A DNA stretch of 64,000 nt, taken from Geoalkalibacter halelectricus (GTDB taxonomy: Bacteria > Desulfobacterota > Desulfuromonadia > Desulfuromonadales > Geoalkalibacteraceae). The position numbers and the translations under genes are program-made. Below the pieces are notes generated by a model. The model was not told the DNA's origin and made no database searches. It saw nothing but the letters and a program-made list of their open reading frames with translations. This document shows, piece by piece, positions 19,772 to 29,663 of this stretch; position 1 is the first letter of the stretch; each line of letters opens with the position of its first letter. The DNA lies in the NCBI RefSeq assembly GCF_025263685.1, contig NZ_CP092109.1:372001-436000 (forward strand), given 5' to 3'.

Positions 19772-20080
19772 TTAAGCTTCAATGCCCGTGATCTTCAGGC
19801 GGGTAATGGGTTGGCGGTGCCCGTTCAACTTGCGCTGGTTCTTGCGCCGTTTCATCTTGAAGACCAGGATTTTCTTATCCTTGTCCTGTTCGACGATTTG
19901 CGCTTTAACCTTGGCGCCCTGCAGCAGAGGTGTTCCGATCTTGACCTCTTCACCGCCGACCATGAGGACTTCGCCCAGCTCGATGGTATCACCCACCGCG
20001 CCCGCGAGCTTCTCGACCTTAACCAGATCGCCTTCGGAAACTTTGTATTGCTTCCCTCCGGTCTTAATAACCGCGTACAT
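19772..20080 (-). CDS. rplU: 50S ribosomal protein L21
   Basis: A 102-residue L21 starting [14 protein letters not shown], ending in the basic [15 protein letters not shown] region. ATG 20080 lies nine bases after GAGGTG; a GTG within that ribosome site is in frame but less likely. It is expressed from its own promoter at 20135-20163. Confidence 0.98.
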   Translation of the reverse strand: MYAVIKTGGKQYKVSEGDLVKVEKLAGAVGDTIELGEVLMVGGEEVKIGTPLLQGAKVKAQIVEQDKDKKILVFKMKRRKNQRKLNGHRQPITRLKITGIEA

Positions 20081-20134
20081 AGAGACTTTCACCTCGCTCT
20101 CGATTAATCTCGAATGGTCCTTCCAGAACGCCGA

Positions 20135-20163
20135 AATCTAACTCATCTCAGCGACCCTGTCAA
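20135..20163 (-). promoter_or_regulatory. Predicted promoter of rplU-rpmA
   Basis: Minus strand: perfect -35 TTGACA (20158-20163), 17-bp spacer and -10 TAGATT (20135-20140). The 50-nt leader that follows contains a small TCGAGATTAATCGA hairpin, which could serve autogenous control by L21 (inference). Confidence 0.6.
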
Positions 20164-20183
20164 GGCGGAAATTACCGACCCGC

Positions 20184-21698
<1,515 letters not shown>

Positions 21699-21753
21699 GG
21701 GATCTCCTTCCAAACACTAAAATATACGAAATTCCAGAGGAATCGATAGGTCG

Positions 21754-24282
21754 TCATGGCGCCTGCGGTCCGGGGCGGAAGATCACGCCGATCTTGCGGC
21801 CGGGCAGATCGCGCACCCGGGCTTCATCGCAGCCGAGCAGATGGGCCACCACCGGCAAGGGGCTGCCCTTGGCCAGGGTCAGCAGCAGACCGCCGTCGGA
21901 CACTTCGAGGTCGGTCACGCCGGGGCGCAGATCGACGGGCGTCGGCTGTCCCTTTTTCAGGCGCAGGCTCGGCACCTCGGCGGCCTTAAGAAAGGCGGCC
22001 ATGCGCTTCGGCAGGTCCGGCGGCGCAGCGTCCGGGAGTTCGAAACGATAAACGGTGCCTTCAATACTAGCGGATGGCGAGGCGTTGCGCCAGTCCAGAA
22101 GTGCCCCTTCGCGCACCCGAAAGCCCTCGGGCAGGCAGGTATTGAGGCGCGTGACCGCCTCGGCGACGGAAACCGGCGCGGCCAGGTCCAGGTCGATGAT
22201 TTCCGCCTCACTCTCCATGCCGTGGGGCAGAGCCTCGCTGAAGGAGATGCGCGGATGGGGATGAAAACCCTGGGAATAGCGCACCGGCAGGCCGGCGCGG
22301 CGCACCGCGCGATGAAACAGGCTCATGAACTCCAGATGCCCGATGAAGCGGCCCTTGCCGATCTTGGCCAGGCGCAGACGCAGCCGGCAGCGCTGCTCCT
22401 CGCCGGGGGCGGCGGTGCAAGCCGCGCCCCCCGGCGCCGGCACCTGCTCCTCGAGCTTGCGCGGATCGCACAAACGCAGGCGCAACTCCTCGAAATCGCA
22501 GATGCCGCAGCCCGTGCAGGCACCCTCGCGGCAGTCGGGAGTCGCCGCCCCGGCCAGGGCCTGACGGCGCTCGCGCAGGAAAAAAGTCTTGGGAATTCCG
22601 CAATCGATATGATCCCAGGGCAGGATCTCGTCCGCGCCGCGCGCCCGCAGGTACCATTCGGCATCCATGCCGCAGTCGGCAAAAGCCTGCTGCCAGCGGG
22701 CGAAATCAAAGCAGTCGTTCCAGCCGTCGAAGCGGCAGCCCAGGTCCACGGCGCGGGAGATGACCGCCCCGAGGCGCCGGTCGCCGCGCGCGAACACCCC
22801 TTCAAGAAACGACATCTCGGCGGCGTGCCATTTCATGCGCAGCTTCCTGGCGCGCAGACCCTCGCGCAGCAACTCCTGGCGGCGGCGGGTTTCGGCGATG
22901 CCGATCTGCGCCTCCCATTGAAAGGGGGTGTGGGCCTTGGGCACGAAGGTGGAGACGGAGACGTTGACGTCGGCGCCGCCCTGACTGCCCTTGCCGCTTT
23001 TCTTGACGCGCGCCGCCAGCTCGATGATGGCTTCGAGGTCAGCATCGGTTTCGGTGGGCAGGCCGAGCATGAAATACAGCTTGACCACCCGCCAGCCCAG
23101 GCCGAAGGCGATGCGCGTGGTGTCCACCAGATCCTCGGCGCTGATGCCTTTGTTGATCACCTGGCGCAGACGCTCGCTGCCTGCCTCGGGAGCCAGGGTG
23201 AAGCCGGTCTTGCGCACCTTTTTGATCTGCTCCATGAGCTCCGGAGTCAGCGAGCCCACCCGCAGGCTCGGCAGGCTCACCGCCACTCGGCTTTCGGCAA
23301 AGCGGCCCATGAGATTCTTGAGCAGCGGCTCGATGCAGGCATAGTCGCCGCTCGACAGGGACAACAACGAGACTTCCTCGTGGCCGCTGGCCGCCAGGGA
23401 TTTCTCGACGATGTCGAGAACCTGCCGGGGGCTGCGCTCGCGCACCGGGCGATAGATATAGCCCGCCTGACAAAACCGGCAGCCGCGCGTGCAGCCGCGG
23501 GCGATCTCCACCGCCACCCGGTCATGAACGGTGTTCATGGTGGGCACCACCGGCGCGGTGGGAAAGGCGGCGGCATCCAGATCGGCGAGAAAGCGCCGCC
23601 GTACGCGCGGACGATCGGCGCGCAGGGAATCGAGCGCGGCAATGCGTCCATCGGCCTGGTATGCTACGGTAAAGTGAGCGGGCACGTAGACCCCCTCGAT
23701 GCAGCAGAGACGATCGAGCAAGGCCTCGCGCCCTTCACCGGCGGCACGCGAAGCACGCACCGCTTCGCACAATTCGACCAGGGCCTCCTCGCCGTCGCCG
23801 ATCAGCGCGCAGTCGAAGAAATCCGCCAGGGGCTCGGGGTTGTAGGCGCACGGCCCGCCCACCACCACCAGGGGATGGTGCGCCCCGCGCTCCTGGCGGC
23901 GCCGGGGCACGCCGCCGAGATCAAGCATCATCAGGATATTGGTATAGGAGAGCTCGTATTGCAGGGTAAAGCCGAGGATGTCGAACTGCGCCAGGGGCCG
24001 CTCGGTTTCCAGGGAGCGCAAGGGCTCGCCCGCCCGGCGCAACTCGCTCTCGAGATCAGCCCAGGGGGCATAGACCCGCTCGGCGGCAATCCAGGAGCGT
24101 TCGTTGAGAATGCGATAGAGGATGGCAAAGCCGAGGTGGCTCATGCCCACCTCGTAAACATCGGGAAACGCCAGGGCGATGGAGAGCTCGACCGCCGCGG
24201 GATCTTTTTTCACGCTTCCCGTTTCGCCGCCCAGATAACGCGAGGGGCGCGCCAGGCGGGGCAAAATATCTTCGTAGGCCAT
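21754..24282 (-). CDS. Large B12-binding-type radical SAM protein (TIGR03960/TIGR03936 type)
   Basis: An 842-residue protein. The N-terminal third resembles a B12-binding-like domain, and the radical SAM core holds CTRGCRFCQAG (about 262-272). The C-terminal part (about 620-840; KIGKGRFIGHLEFMSLFHRA) is the radical-SAM-linked domain usually annotated as DUF2344. An intervening cysteine cluster (GACTGCGICDFEELRLRLC) could hold another iron-sulfur site. In many genomes this gene adjoins rng, hinting at RNA or ribosome modification, but the reaction is unknown. ATG 24282 is chosen because the upstream extension lacks family similarity. Confidence 0.85.
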   Translation of the reverse strand: MAYEDILPRLARPSRYLGGETGSVKKDPAAVELSIALAFPDVYEVGMSHLGFAILYRILNERSWIAAERVYAPWADLESELRRAGEPLRSLETERPLAQFDILGFTLQYELSYTNILMMLDLGGVPRRRQERGAHHPLVVVGGPCAYNPEPLADFFDCALIGDGEEALVELCEAVRASRAAGEGREALLDRLCCIEGVYVPAHFTVAYQADGRIAALDSLRADRPRVRRRFLADLDAAAFPTAPVVPTMNTVHDRVAVEIARGCTRGCRFCQAGYIYRPVRERSPRQVLDIVEKSLAASGHEEVSLLSLSSGDYACIEPLLKNLMGRFAESRVAVSLPSLRVGSLTPELMEQIKKVRKTGFTLAPEAGSERLRQVINKGISAEDLVDTTRIAFGLGWRVVKLYFMLGLPTETDADLEAIIELAARVKKSGKGSQGGADVNVSVSTFVPKAHTPFQWEAQIGIAETRRRQELLREGLRARKLRMKWHAAEMSFLEGVFARGDRRLGAVISRAVDLGCRFDGWNDCFDFARWQQAFADCGMDAEWYLRARGADEILPWDHIDCGIPKTFFLRERRQALAGAATPDCREGACTGCGICDFEELRLRLCDPRKLEEQVPAPGGAACTAAPGEEQRCRLRLRLAKIGKGRFIGHLEFMSLFHRAVRRAGLPVRYSQGFHPHPRISFSEALPHGMESEAEIIDLDLAAPVSVAEAVTRLNTCLPEGFRVREGALLDWRNASPSASIEGTVYRFELPDAAPPDLPKRMAAFLKAAEVPSLRLKKGQPTPVDLRPGVTDLEVSDGGLLLTLAKGSPLPVVAHLLGCDEARVRDLPGRKIGVIFRPGPQAP

Positions 24283-24447
24283 GAATTTTCCGGATGATAG
24301 CCGCGAGTATCGGCAGCGTTGGCACAAAAGAGAATAAGTTAGCACGAGGCGCAAGGCCCCCTCAACCCCTTTTGCGCGTAGGAACCCGCGGCGGCCTGTG
24401 CTAGAGTGAGGGTCTTGCCCTTGTCATTTCAGCACGGAGAACTGCGC

Positions 24448-24852
24448 ATGCGTTCCGACCCCTACATCGAGCTGCACCCCGACAACCACGGTTCCAACCC
24501 CAGCTACGGCCCCCCCGATCCGGCCGGAGACAACTGGGCCATGGCCGCCCACCTCAGCGCCCTGTGCGGCTACCTGCTGCCCTTCGGCCACGTGCTCGGC
24601 CCTCTGGTGGTGTGGCTGTTCAAGGGGCGCCAATATCCCCAGGTCGACCACCACGGCAAGGAGGCCCTCAACTTCCAGATCAGCATCACCCTTTACCTGC
24701 TCGTCTCCATGTTCCTGATCCTGGTGGGCATCGGCGTCGTGCTGGTCATCGCCCTGTCGCTGTTCGATCTGGTCATGATCCTGGTCGCCACCGTCAAGAC
24801 CCGCGGCAGCGAAACCTTTCGCTATCCCCTGAGCATCCGCTTCATCAAGTAA
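24448..24852 (+). CDS. DUF4870-type small membrane protein
   Basis: A 134-residue protein with a polar N-terminus (about 1-28), a DNWAMAAHLSALCGYLLPFGHVLGPLVVWL segment in two helices, the HHGKEALNFQI motif of DUF4870, and two further helices. The family is of unknown function. ATG 24448 follows GGAG by eight bases. It stands upstream of the GIDE/LemA pair in the same direction, with 85 bases between them. Confidence 0.8.
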   Translation: MRSDPYIELHPDNHGSNPSYGPPDPAGDNWAMAAHLSALCGYLLPFGHVLGPLVVWLFKGRQYPQVDHHGKEALNFQISITLYLLVSMFLILVGIGVVLVIALSLFDLVMILVATVKTRGSETFRYPLSIRFIK

Positions 24853-24937
24853 AGTCGGCGGCACAGGCACGGACCTTGCATTAAATTCGTCCAATTTTTT
24901 CAGCTGCCAAAAGCCTTCTTTCCCTGGCCGCCCGACA

Positions 24938-26842
24938 ATGGACGAAAGACACTACCTCATCGTCTCCCGCTCCCTGGCGGAGACCGCGCCGATCCAGGCT
25001 CTGCTGCCCGTGCTGGCCGCGGACTACGGCCTTGATGCGTTCACCGCGCGGCAGCGGTTGCTGGGGCGTGGGTTCGCCCTTCTGGCCCAGGGCAAGGGCG
25101 AAAAATTGACCAAGCTCCAGACCCTGGTGACGGATCACGGCATCGACGCGCGCCTCATCCGCCCCACCCCGCCGCGCTTTGCCCCCCAGCGCGTGCGCCA
25201 GCTCGAGATTCGCCAGGACTTTCTTGAATTTTCCGCGCCCGCCGCCCCCTGCCGTCTGGAACGCGGCGCGCGGGTGCTGGCCATCCTGGCGGATCTGAGC
25301 GGCCAGGCCGTCGGCCGCAATTTGCGCCGCCTCATGGTGCAAAACACCTATCAGGGTGCCGCCGCCGCAACCCCCATGAACGAAGACGAATTGCTGGAGG
25401 TGGTGCTGCGCACCCAACCGGTTCTCGATCTTTACCTGCTTGACGCCGAGCAGGGCGTAACGGCCGCCTTGCGCCTGCACAGCGGCGGTTTCAATCCCGC
25501 CGGACTCGGCGATCGCGCCTGCCTGAGCAGCGTCGGCAACATGCGCCGGCTCATCGAGGTGGTCCGGGAATACGCCGGGGACCTTACCCTGAGCTGCGAT
25601 TTCGGCCTGGCGCTTCTGCCCGGTTGCCAACTGCGCAAACCGGAGCAGGGCGAGGATGTGCGCGCGGCCAACGTCAAAAGCCTGACCCGCTTCGGCTGGC
25701 TGATGAGCGATATCCTGCTGCAAAAGCCGTCCATACCTGAGAACCCGGCTATCGGCCTGATACCCCCGCCTCTCGCCCAGGTCCTCCGCGAGGAACTGGA
25801 AGACCCGGCAGCGACCAAAGCCGACGAGGCCCCGACACCCGGCGCGACGCTGCCGCCGCCTCCGACCCCCGGCCGGGTCGCCACGCACTGGACCTGGAAG
25901 CGCGGCTTGAGCCTGGGGGCGGGAATCGCGGTCGCCGCCCTGATGTTTTCCGAGGGCGGCGGCCGTCTCGTCCACCTGCTCGTTTACGACGGCATGCGCA
26001 CCGGCGCCCTGCCCGCCGCGCTCAGCGCGGGATTTTTCTTCGGCGGGTTCTACTGCCTGCGCATCAAGCGGCTCATCGAAAACACCCCCACCAGCCGCAT
26101 CCGCTCCCTGGCCATGGGCATGGTGGAACTGCACGGCCATACCCGGCGCAAGTATGCCCTGGTATCGCCGGCGACGCAGACCGCCTGCGTCTGGTATCGC
26201 CTGCGTCGCTACCGGCGCAACGAAAAATCCGGCTGGCAGTTGACCCGCCAGAGCGACAGCGGCGCGGTGCCCTTTCTTCTCGACGACGGCACCGGCACCG
26301 TCGCCGTCGATCCGGCGGGCGCGCGCATCCGCCCCGGCGTCAAAAACGAGGGCTTTCCCGGTCAGGAGGGCCTTCTGGTACGCTCCCTGGGCGGTACCGG
26401 AACCAACGAGAAGTGGGTGGAGGAACTCATCCCCGAGGGCACCTTTCTCTACGTCCTGGGCTCGGCGCGCCCCTACAAGGAGCAGAGCCTGAGCCTGGCC
26501 GAGCGCACCCGCGAGGCCCTGCGCGAACTCAAGCTCGATCCCAAGGCCCTGGAGAAATACGACCGCAACGGCGACGGCCGCATCGACACCGAGGAGTGGG
26601 AACTGGCCCGCGCCGCCGTGGAAGAGCAGGTGCTGCGCGATCACCTCCGACAACGCGAAAGCGCCGCGCCCGGCACCACGCGGGTTCTGATCGGTCGCAG
26701 CTGCAGCCACACCCGGCCCTTCATCATCGCCCAGACCGAATCCGAGGCCCACCTGACCCGCGGCTATACCTGGTCCATGGCTGGGTTGTTCGTGGCTGCC
26801 CTGGTCACGGCCGTTTGGGCCTTGACGAACTTTTTTGGTTAA
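24938..26842 (+). CDS. GIDE-domain (MUL1 BAM-like) membrane protein with an EF-hand
   Basis: A 634-residue protein in three parts. Residues 1-300 have no family I recognise. Two membrane helices (about 323-340 and 358-378) are followed by a GIDE/BAM-like domain beginning ENTPTSRIRSLAMGMVELHG (about 386-500), known from mitochondrial MUL1. Next comes one canonical EF-hand loop, DRNGDGRIDTEEW (about 544-556), and a C-terminal helix. No RING domain follows, so it is not a ubiquitin ligase. lemA lies downstream; GIDE and LemA proteins are often neighbours. The start has no obvious ribosome site and is less certain. Confidence 0.7.
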   Translation: MDERHYLIVSRSLAETAPIQALLPVLAADYGLDAFTARQRLLGRGFALLAQGKGEKLTKLQTLVTDHGIDARLIRPTPPRFAPQRVRQLEIRQDFLEFSAPAAPCRLERGARVLAILADLSGQAVGRNLRRLMVQNTYQGAAAATPMNEDELLEVVLRTQPVLDLYLLDAEQGVTAALRLHSGGFNPAGLGDRACLSSVGNMRRLIEVVREYAGDLTLSCDFGLALLPGCQLRKPEQGEDVRAANVKSLTRFGWLMSDILLQKPSIPENPAIGLIPPPLAQVLREELEDPAATKADEAPTPGATLPPPPTPGRVATHWTWKRGLSLGAGIAVAALMFSEGGGRLVHLLVYDGMRTGALPAALSAGFFFGGFYCLRIKRLIENTPTSRIRSLAMGMVELHGHTRRKYALVSPATQTACVWYRLRRYRRNEKSGWQLTRQSDSGAVPFLLDDGTGTVAVDPAGARIRPGVKNEGFPGQEGLLVRSLGGTGTNEKWVEELIPEGTFLYVLGSARPYKEQSLSLAERTREALRELKLDPKALEKYDRNGDGRIDTEEWELARAAVEEQVLRDHLRQRESAAPGTTRVLIGRSCSHTRPFIIAQTESEAHLTRGYTWSMAGLFVAALVTAVWALTNFFG

Positions 26843-27093
26843 CAGGGATGGACAGGATATACAGGATGAAAAACCAATACTTGATTCATGTTGATTTTCA
26901 GCCCCGGCAGAAATAAAACTCCCCCTTTGCAAAAGGGGGATTGAGGGGAATTTGGTTTCCGCTGCCTGTTTAACCCCCCCCCGCCCCCCTTTGCCAAAGG
27001 GGGGGAGATTGAGCCAGCTGAAGAATTAGCGCTTATCGGTAAAAGCCAATGAGCTTTTGCATTTATCCTGCATATCCTGTCCATCCCTGTTAA
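26839..27093. repeat. 255-bp element with 29-bp inverted ends and internal C/G-tract hairpins
   Basis: The ends 26839-26867 and 27065-27093 are inverted repeats of 29 bp with a single mismatch, reading TTAACAGGGATGGACAGG inward. Inside are two hairpins of the form CCCCCTTTGCAAAAGGGGG (26921-26939) and CCCCCCTTTGCCAAAGGGGGG (26984-27004). The left end overlaps the stop codon of the GIDE gene. No open frame is present. It looks like a mobile non-coding repeat inserted between the GIDE gene and lemA. Confidence 0.7.
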
Positions 27094-27134
27094 ATAATGC
27101 TTATCAGTGAATCAACAATGAAAGGATTCAACCC

Positions 27135-27710
27135 ATGACTGTCTGGATCGTGCTCGGCGTAATCGCCCTCATTACGACGGCCCTGGTGCTGTTCGTCATC
27201 GTCGTCTACAACGGCTTCATCAGCATGAAAAACAACATCGACAAGGCCTGGAGCAACATCGACGTGCTGCTCAAGCAGCGCTTTGACGAGTTGCCCAAGC
27301 TGATCAAGGTGTGCGAGGGCTACATGCAGCACGAACAGCGCACCCTCGAAGCGGTGATCAAGGCCCGTTCGCAGGTGAACAGCGCCGGCAGCGAGGAGCA
27401 GAAAATCAAGGCGCAGAACATGCTCACCGACACCCTGCGCTCGCTGTTCATGGTGGTGGAGCGCTATCCCGAACTCAAGGCCGACAAGGCCTTTCGCGCC
27501 CTGCAGTCCCGCATCACCGAACTCGAGGACCAGATCGCCGACCGCCGCGAGTTCTTCAACGACGCGGTCAACATCTACAACATCCGCCTCGCCCAGTTCC
27601 CCGACGTGCTGGTGGCGCGCCTGTTCAGCTTCGGCCGCCGCACCCTGTGGCAGATCGACCCGGCGCATCGCCAGGACGTGCAGGTGAGCTTCCAGGCGCC
27701 CTCGGCCTGA
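27135..27710 (+). CDS. lemA: LemA family protein
   Basis: A 191-residue LemA protein with one N-terminal membrane helix (about 4-26) and then the signature FISMKNNIDKAWSNIDVLLKQRFDELPKL, followed by a long helical bundle with RITELEDQIADRREFFND. LemA proteins are membrane-anchored, helical and of unclear function; several lie next to GIDE-domain or TPM/HtpX genes. The gene ends at a strong terminator. Confidence 0.92.
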   Translation: MTVWIVLGVIALITTALVLFVIVVYNGFISMKNNIDKAWSNIDVLLKQRFDELPKLIKVCEGYMQHEQRTLEAVIKARSQVNSAGSEEQKIKAQNMLTDTLRSLFMVVERYPELKADKAFRALQSRITELEDQIADRREFFNDAVNIYNIRLAQFPDVLVARLFSFGRRTLWQIDPAHRQDVQVSFQAPSA

Positions 27711-27730
27711 GCTCTTCTCCCACCAACGCA

Positions 27731-27766
27731 GCGGGGCGGCCCATTTCTGAGCCGCCCCGCTTTTTT
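27731..27766 (+). terminator. Terminator after lemA
   Basis: A perfect 10-bp stem GCGGGGCGGC/GCCGCCCCGC with a 10-nt loop and TTTTTT. The same hairpin and T-run occur again at 29616-29651 next to kamA, so this terminator belongs to the duplicated segment. Confidence 0.9.
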
Positions 27767-27774
27767 CCTCTTTT

Positions 27775-28022
27775 TTCACCCCTGCTCGTCGGCCACCCGC
27801 CGCCGTTCCTCGGGAACCTGCGGCGACACGTTGGCGCAGCGCTAGGTGTCACCCAGTTAGTTCTTGAGCACCACCTCCTCGCCGAACCTTTGCCGATAAC
27901 GGTATTTTGCCGCCGCCGGGGGCGTCGATGACGTAGGCCGGCACGCCCATACCCGAGCTGTGACCGCGCAGGGCGCGGATGATCGCCAGGCCCTCCTCCA
28001 CCGAGGTGCGAAGTGGTTGGTG
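27775..28022 (-). pseudogene. Decayed 3' fragment of kamA
   Basis: This stretch aligns with the last 250-280 bases of the intact kamA (about 29660-29939) in the same order and strand, at roughly 88 % identity by eye. It carries an internal stop (CTA on the plus strand near 27842), a deletion of about ten bases and a one-base frameshift, so it cannot code. It begins right after the shared terminator and ends abruptly where the AbrB promoter region starts. It is a relic of a duplication or insertion event. Confidence 0.8.
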
Positions 28023-28040
28023 CTGCAATTACTATTAGGG

Positions 28041-28069
28041 TTGACATAATTCCCACCGGGGCGTACGCT
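28041..28069 (+). promoter_or_regulatory. Predicted promoter of the AbrB/PIN module
   Basis: -35 TTGACA (28041-28046), 17-bp spacer, weak -10 TACGCT (28064-28069). It sits at the border where kamA-derived sequence ends. Confidence 0.4.
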
Positions 28070-28103
28070 ATCTTACCTTCGTCTTACTTTATAGGAGTAC
28101 GGA

Positions 28104-28370
28104 ATGGGGATCACGACCAGACTTTCCAGCAAAGGACAGGTGATCATTCCCCGGCAGGTACGGGCTGCGCATAATTGGAAAAGTGGACAGGAGTTGGAAG
28201 TCGTCGATGTGGGCGACGGAGTGCTTCTGAAGCCGAAAAAACCGTTTCCTGAAACAACCCTGGCCGAGGTGGCCGGCTCTCTTGGGTACCAGGGTAAAGC
28301 CAGAACGATCGAAGAAATGGAAGAGGCGATCCGCAGGGGCGCCAGGGAGTCGGAGAGTGATCGCCGTTGA
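28104..28370 (+). CDS. AbrB/SpoVT-family antitoxin (VapB-like)
   Basis: An 88-residue protein. Residues 1-45 form a swapped-hairpin AbrB DNA-binding domain (TRLSSKGQVIIPRQVRAAHNWKSGQ). The C-terminal half is acidic and helical (EEMEEAIRRGARESE) and would wrap the toxin. ATG follows AGGAG. It overlaps the downstream PIN gene by 14 bases. It likely represses its own promoter and neutralises the PIN RNase. Confidence 0.85.
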   Translation: MGITTRLSSKGQVIIPRQVRAAHNWKSGQELEVVDVGDGVLLKPKKPFPETTLAEVAGSLGYQGKARTIEEMEEAIRRGARESESDRR

Positions 28371-28746
28371 CACAAACATCGTCGTGAGATTGCTGACCGG
28401 CGACGACCCGTCCCAGATGGCACAGGCGCGGGAGATCTTCACCGGCGCTGAGATTTTCATTGCCGAAACCGTGATGCTTGAGACCGAATGGGTGTTGCGC
28501 TATGCCTATGATATTCCTCCGGCAACGATTCACGACGGTTTGCTGAAACTTTTTGGCCTCCCGAATGTAGTCGTGCGCGATGCCCGTGCCATTTCCCAGG
28601 CGTTTGAAGGCTATCGCTCGGGAATGGACTTCGCTGACTCCCTGCATCTGGCCACGTGCGGTCACTGCGAGGAGTTTTTCACCTTCGATAAAAAGTTCGT
28701 GCGTTCAGCTACCGGCTCCTTCCCATGCAAGGTCCGTCATCCATAA
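28357..28746 (+). CDS. PIN-domain ribonuclease toxin (VapC family)
   Basis: A 129-residue PIN protein starting at GTG 28357 inside the antitoxin gene, after GGAGA. The acidic catalytic residues are present: Asp5 (AVDTN), Glu42 (LETEWVL), Asp91/Asp94 (MDFADSLHL) and Asp111 (FTFDKKF). It should be an active Mg-dependent RNase, typically cutting tRNA or rRNA. The target is not predictable. The 111 bases after its stop, up to the convergent second module, hold nothing I recognise. Confidence 0.85.
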   Translation: MIAVDTNIVVRLLTGDDPSQMAQAREIFTGAEIFIAETVMLETEWVLRYAYDIPPATIHDGLLKLFGLPNVVVRDARAISQAFEGYRSGMDFADSLHLATCGHCEEFFTFDKKFVRSATGSFPCKVRHP

Positions 28747-28857
28747 TCAGCGAGCACGGCTTGAAATGCCGCGCAATGGGCGGTTGCAGCTGAAGTCTTC
28801 ATGAATAATTCGGGTTTAGGGAGGAAGCCGTATCCGGAAAACTCAATTAAGGGCAGC

Positions 28858-29289
28858 TTACCCTTTCCCCTCTTCCTGAAACAACTCGACCCCCACCTTC
28901 GCCGCCGCCTTACGCAGTCCCTCGTCCAGGGTCGCCAGGGGTTCTCCTTCGCGCATGGCCAGATCGAGATAGGACGCATCGTAGGACGACAGCCCGGTTT
29001 CGCGGGCCAGGGCGAGAATCTCCCCGGTGATTCGCTGGGGGGATTCTTGAATGACGCGCAGGGGCAGGTCGGCGAGCAGGGCGAGAAAACGGGTGCTGTC
29101 GGTTTCCTTGAGGCGCCCTCGTCGCTCGGCCGCCACCAGCACGTTGGCCACTTCCAGCGGCCAGATGCCGGGAACCAAGGCCTCGGCGTCCACCAGACTG
29201 CTTAGCACGGCGTCGGCATAGCCGTCACCGACGTCGCGGAAACACCAGGCCATGATGACGGAATTGTCGATGACCAAGCGGTCCGTCAT
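28858..29289 (-). CDS. PIN-domain ribonuclease toxin of the second module (VapC family)
   Basis: A 143-residue PIN protein with Asp8 (VIDNS), Glu46 (PLEVANVL), Asp104 (YDASYLDLA) and Asp122 (TLDEGL), so the active site is intact. It is of a different subgroup from the first PIN toxin, with a serine after the first Asp and the SSYDASYLDLA motif. Its ATG directly abuts the antitoxin stop (TAGATG). It converges on the first module. Confidence 0.87.
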   Translation of the reverse strand: MTDRLVIDNSVIMAWCFRDVGDGYADAVLSSLVDAEALVPGIWPLEVANVLVAAERRGRLKETDSTRFLALLADLPLRVIQESPQRITGEILALARETGLSSYDASYLDLAMREGEPLATLDEGLRKAAAKVGVELFQEEGKG

Positions 29290-29529
29290 CTAGCGCCTCC
29301 CCTCCTCAATCAGTTCCCGTACCGTCAGCCCATCGAGGGCATGCTTGGTCCGAAACCGGCGCAAAGCGGCGATGGTTTTTTCCGGCGCAGCCGCTGGGGC
29401 CGTGTCCGGCGGCTGCAATATCGCCACTGGTACGCCATGTCTGGTGATGGTGATTCTCTCTCCTTTTTCCACTCGCTTGAGCAATTCCGGCAAGCGGGTC
29501 TTGGCATCGTAAGCGCCTACTACATCCAT
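29290..29529 (-). CDS. Phd/YefM-type antitoxin of the second module
   Basis: A 79-residue protein. VGAYDAKTRLPELLKRVEKG and ITITRHGVPVAILQP are the signature of Phd/YefM antitoxins (N-terminal DNA-binding fold). The C-terminal half (FRTKHALDGLTVRELIEEGRR) is the toxin-binding tail. It lies immediately upstream of the PIN toxin. An inverted repeat in its promoter region is a likely autoregulatory site. Confidence 0.87.
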   Translation of the reverse strand: MDVVGAYDAKTRLPELLKRVEKGERITITRHGVPVAILQPPDTAPAAAPEKTIAALRRFRTKHALDGLTVRELIEEGRR

Positions 29530-29551
29530 GGTGCCCTCCAGTGCAAACAGA

Positions 29552-29566
29552 CTAGTCTTAGACCAG
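29552..29566. promoter_or_regulatory. Inverted repeat, probable antitoxin operator
   Basis: CTAGTCT-T-AGACCAG is a 7-bp inverted repeat with one mismatch, 23 bases before the Phd-type antitoxin start. Its position and symmetry fit binding of an antitoxin dimer. Confidence 0.45.
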
Positions 29567-29615
29567 TTTAAGCAGCCCAGCTGATGCTGTCAATAGACCG
29601 TTCGCCCAAAACGCA

Positions 29616-29651
29616 GCGGGGCGGCCCATTTCCAGGCCGCCCCGCTTTTTT
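29616..29651. terminator. Terminator at the 3' end of kamA (second copy)
   Basis: An 11-bp stem GCGGGGCGGCC/GGCCGCCCCGC followed by TTTTTT on the plus strand and GTTTT on the minus strand, so it can serve kamA as well. It is nearly identical to the terminator after lemA, including flanking AACGCA and the following C/T-rich stretch. Confidence 0.75.
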
Positions 29652-29663
29652 ATCCCCTTTATT

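Noticed and set aside
24938-26842. The GIDE-domain protein as an E3 ubiquitin ligase
   Set aside because: The RING finger is absent and bacteria of this group have no ubiquitin; the name comes only from the mitochondrial relative.
24881-26932. A 683-codon minus-strand frame opposite the GIDE/EF-hand gene
   Set aside because: It has shadow composition (Ala/Gln/Gly-rich) and no motif; the plus strand has GIDE and EF-hand signatures.
26921-27005. The C/G-tract repeats as a CRISPR array
   Set aside because: There are only two units of different length; each is its own hairpin, and there are no spacers of regular size or cas genes.
28747-28857. A possible small gene between the two toxin modules
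   Set aside because: No frame with a ribosome site and no hairpin or promoter; it is simply the gap between convergent genes.
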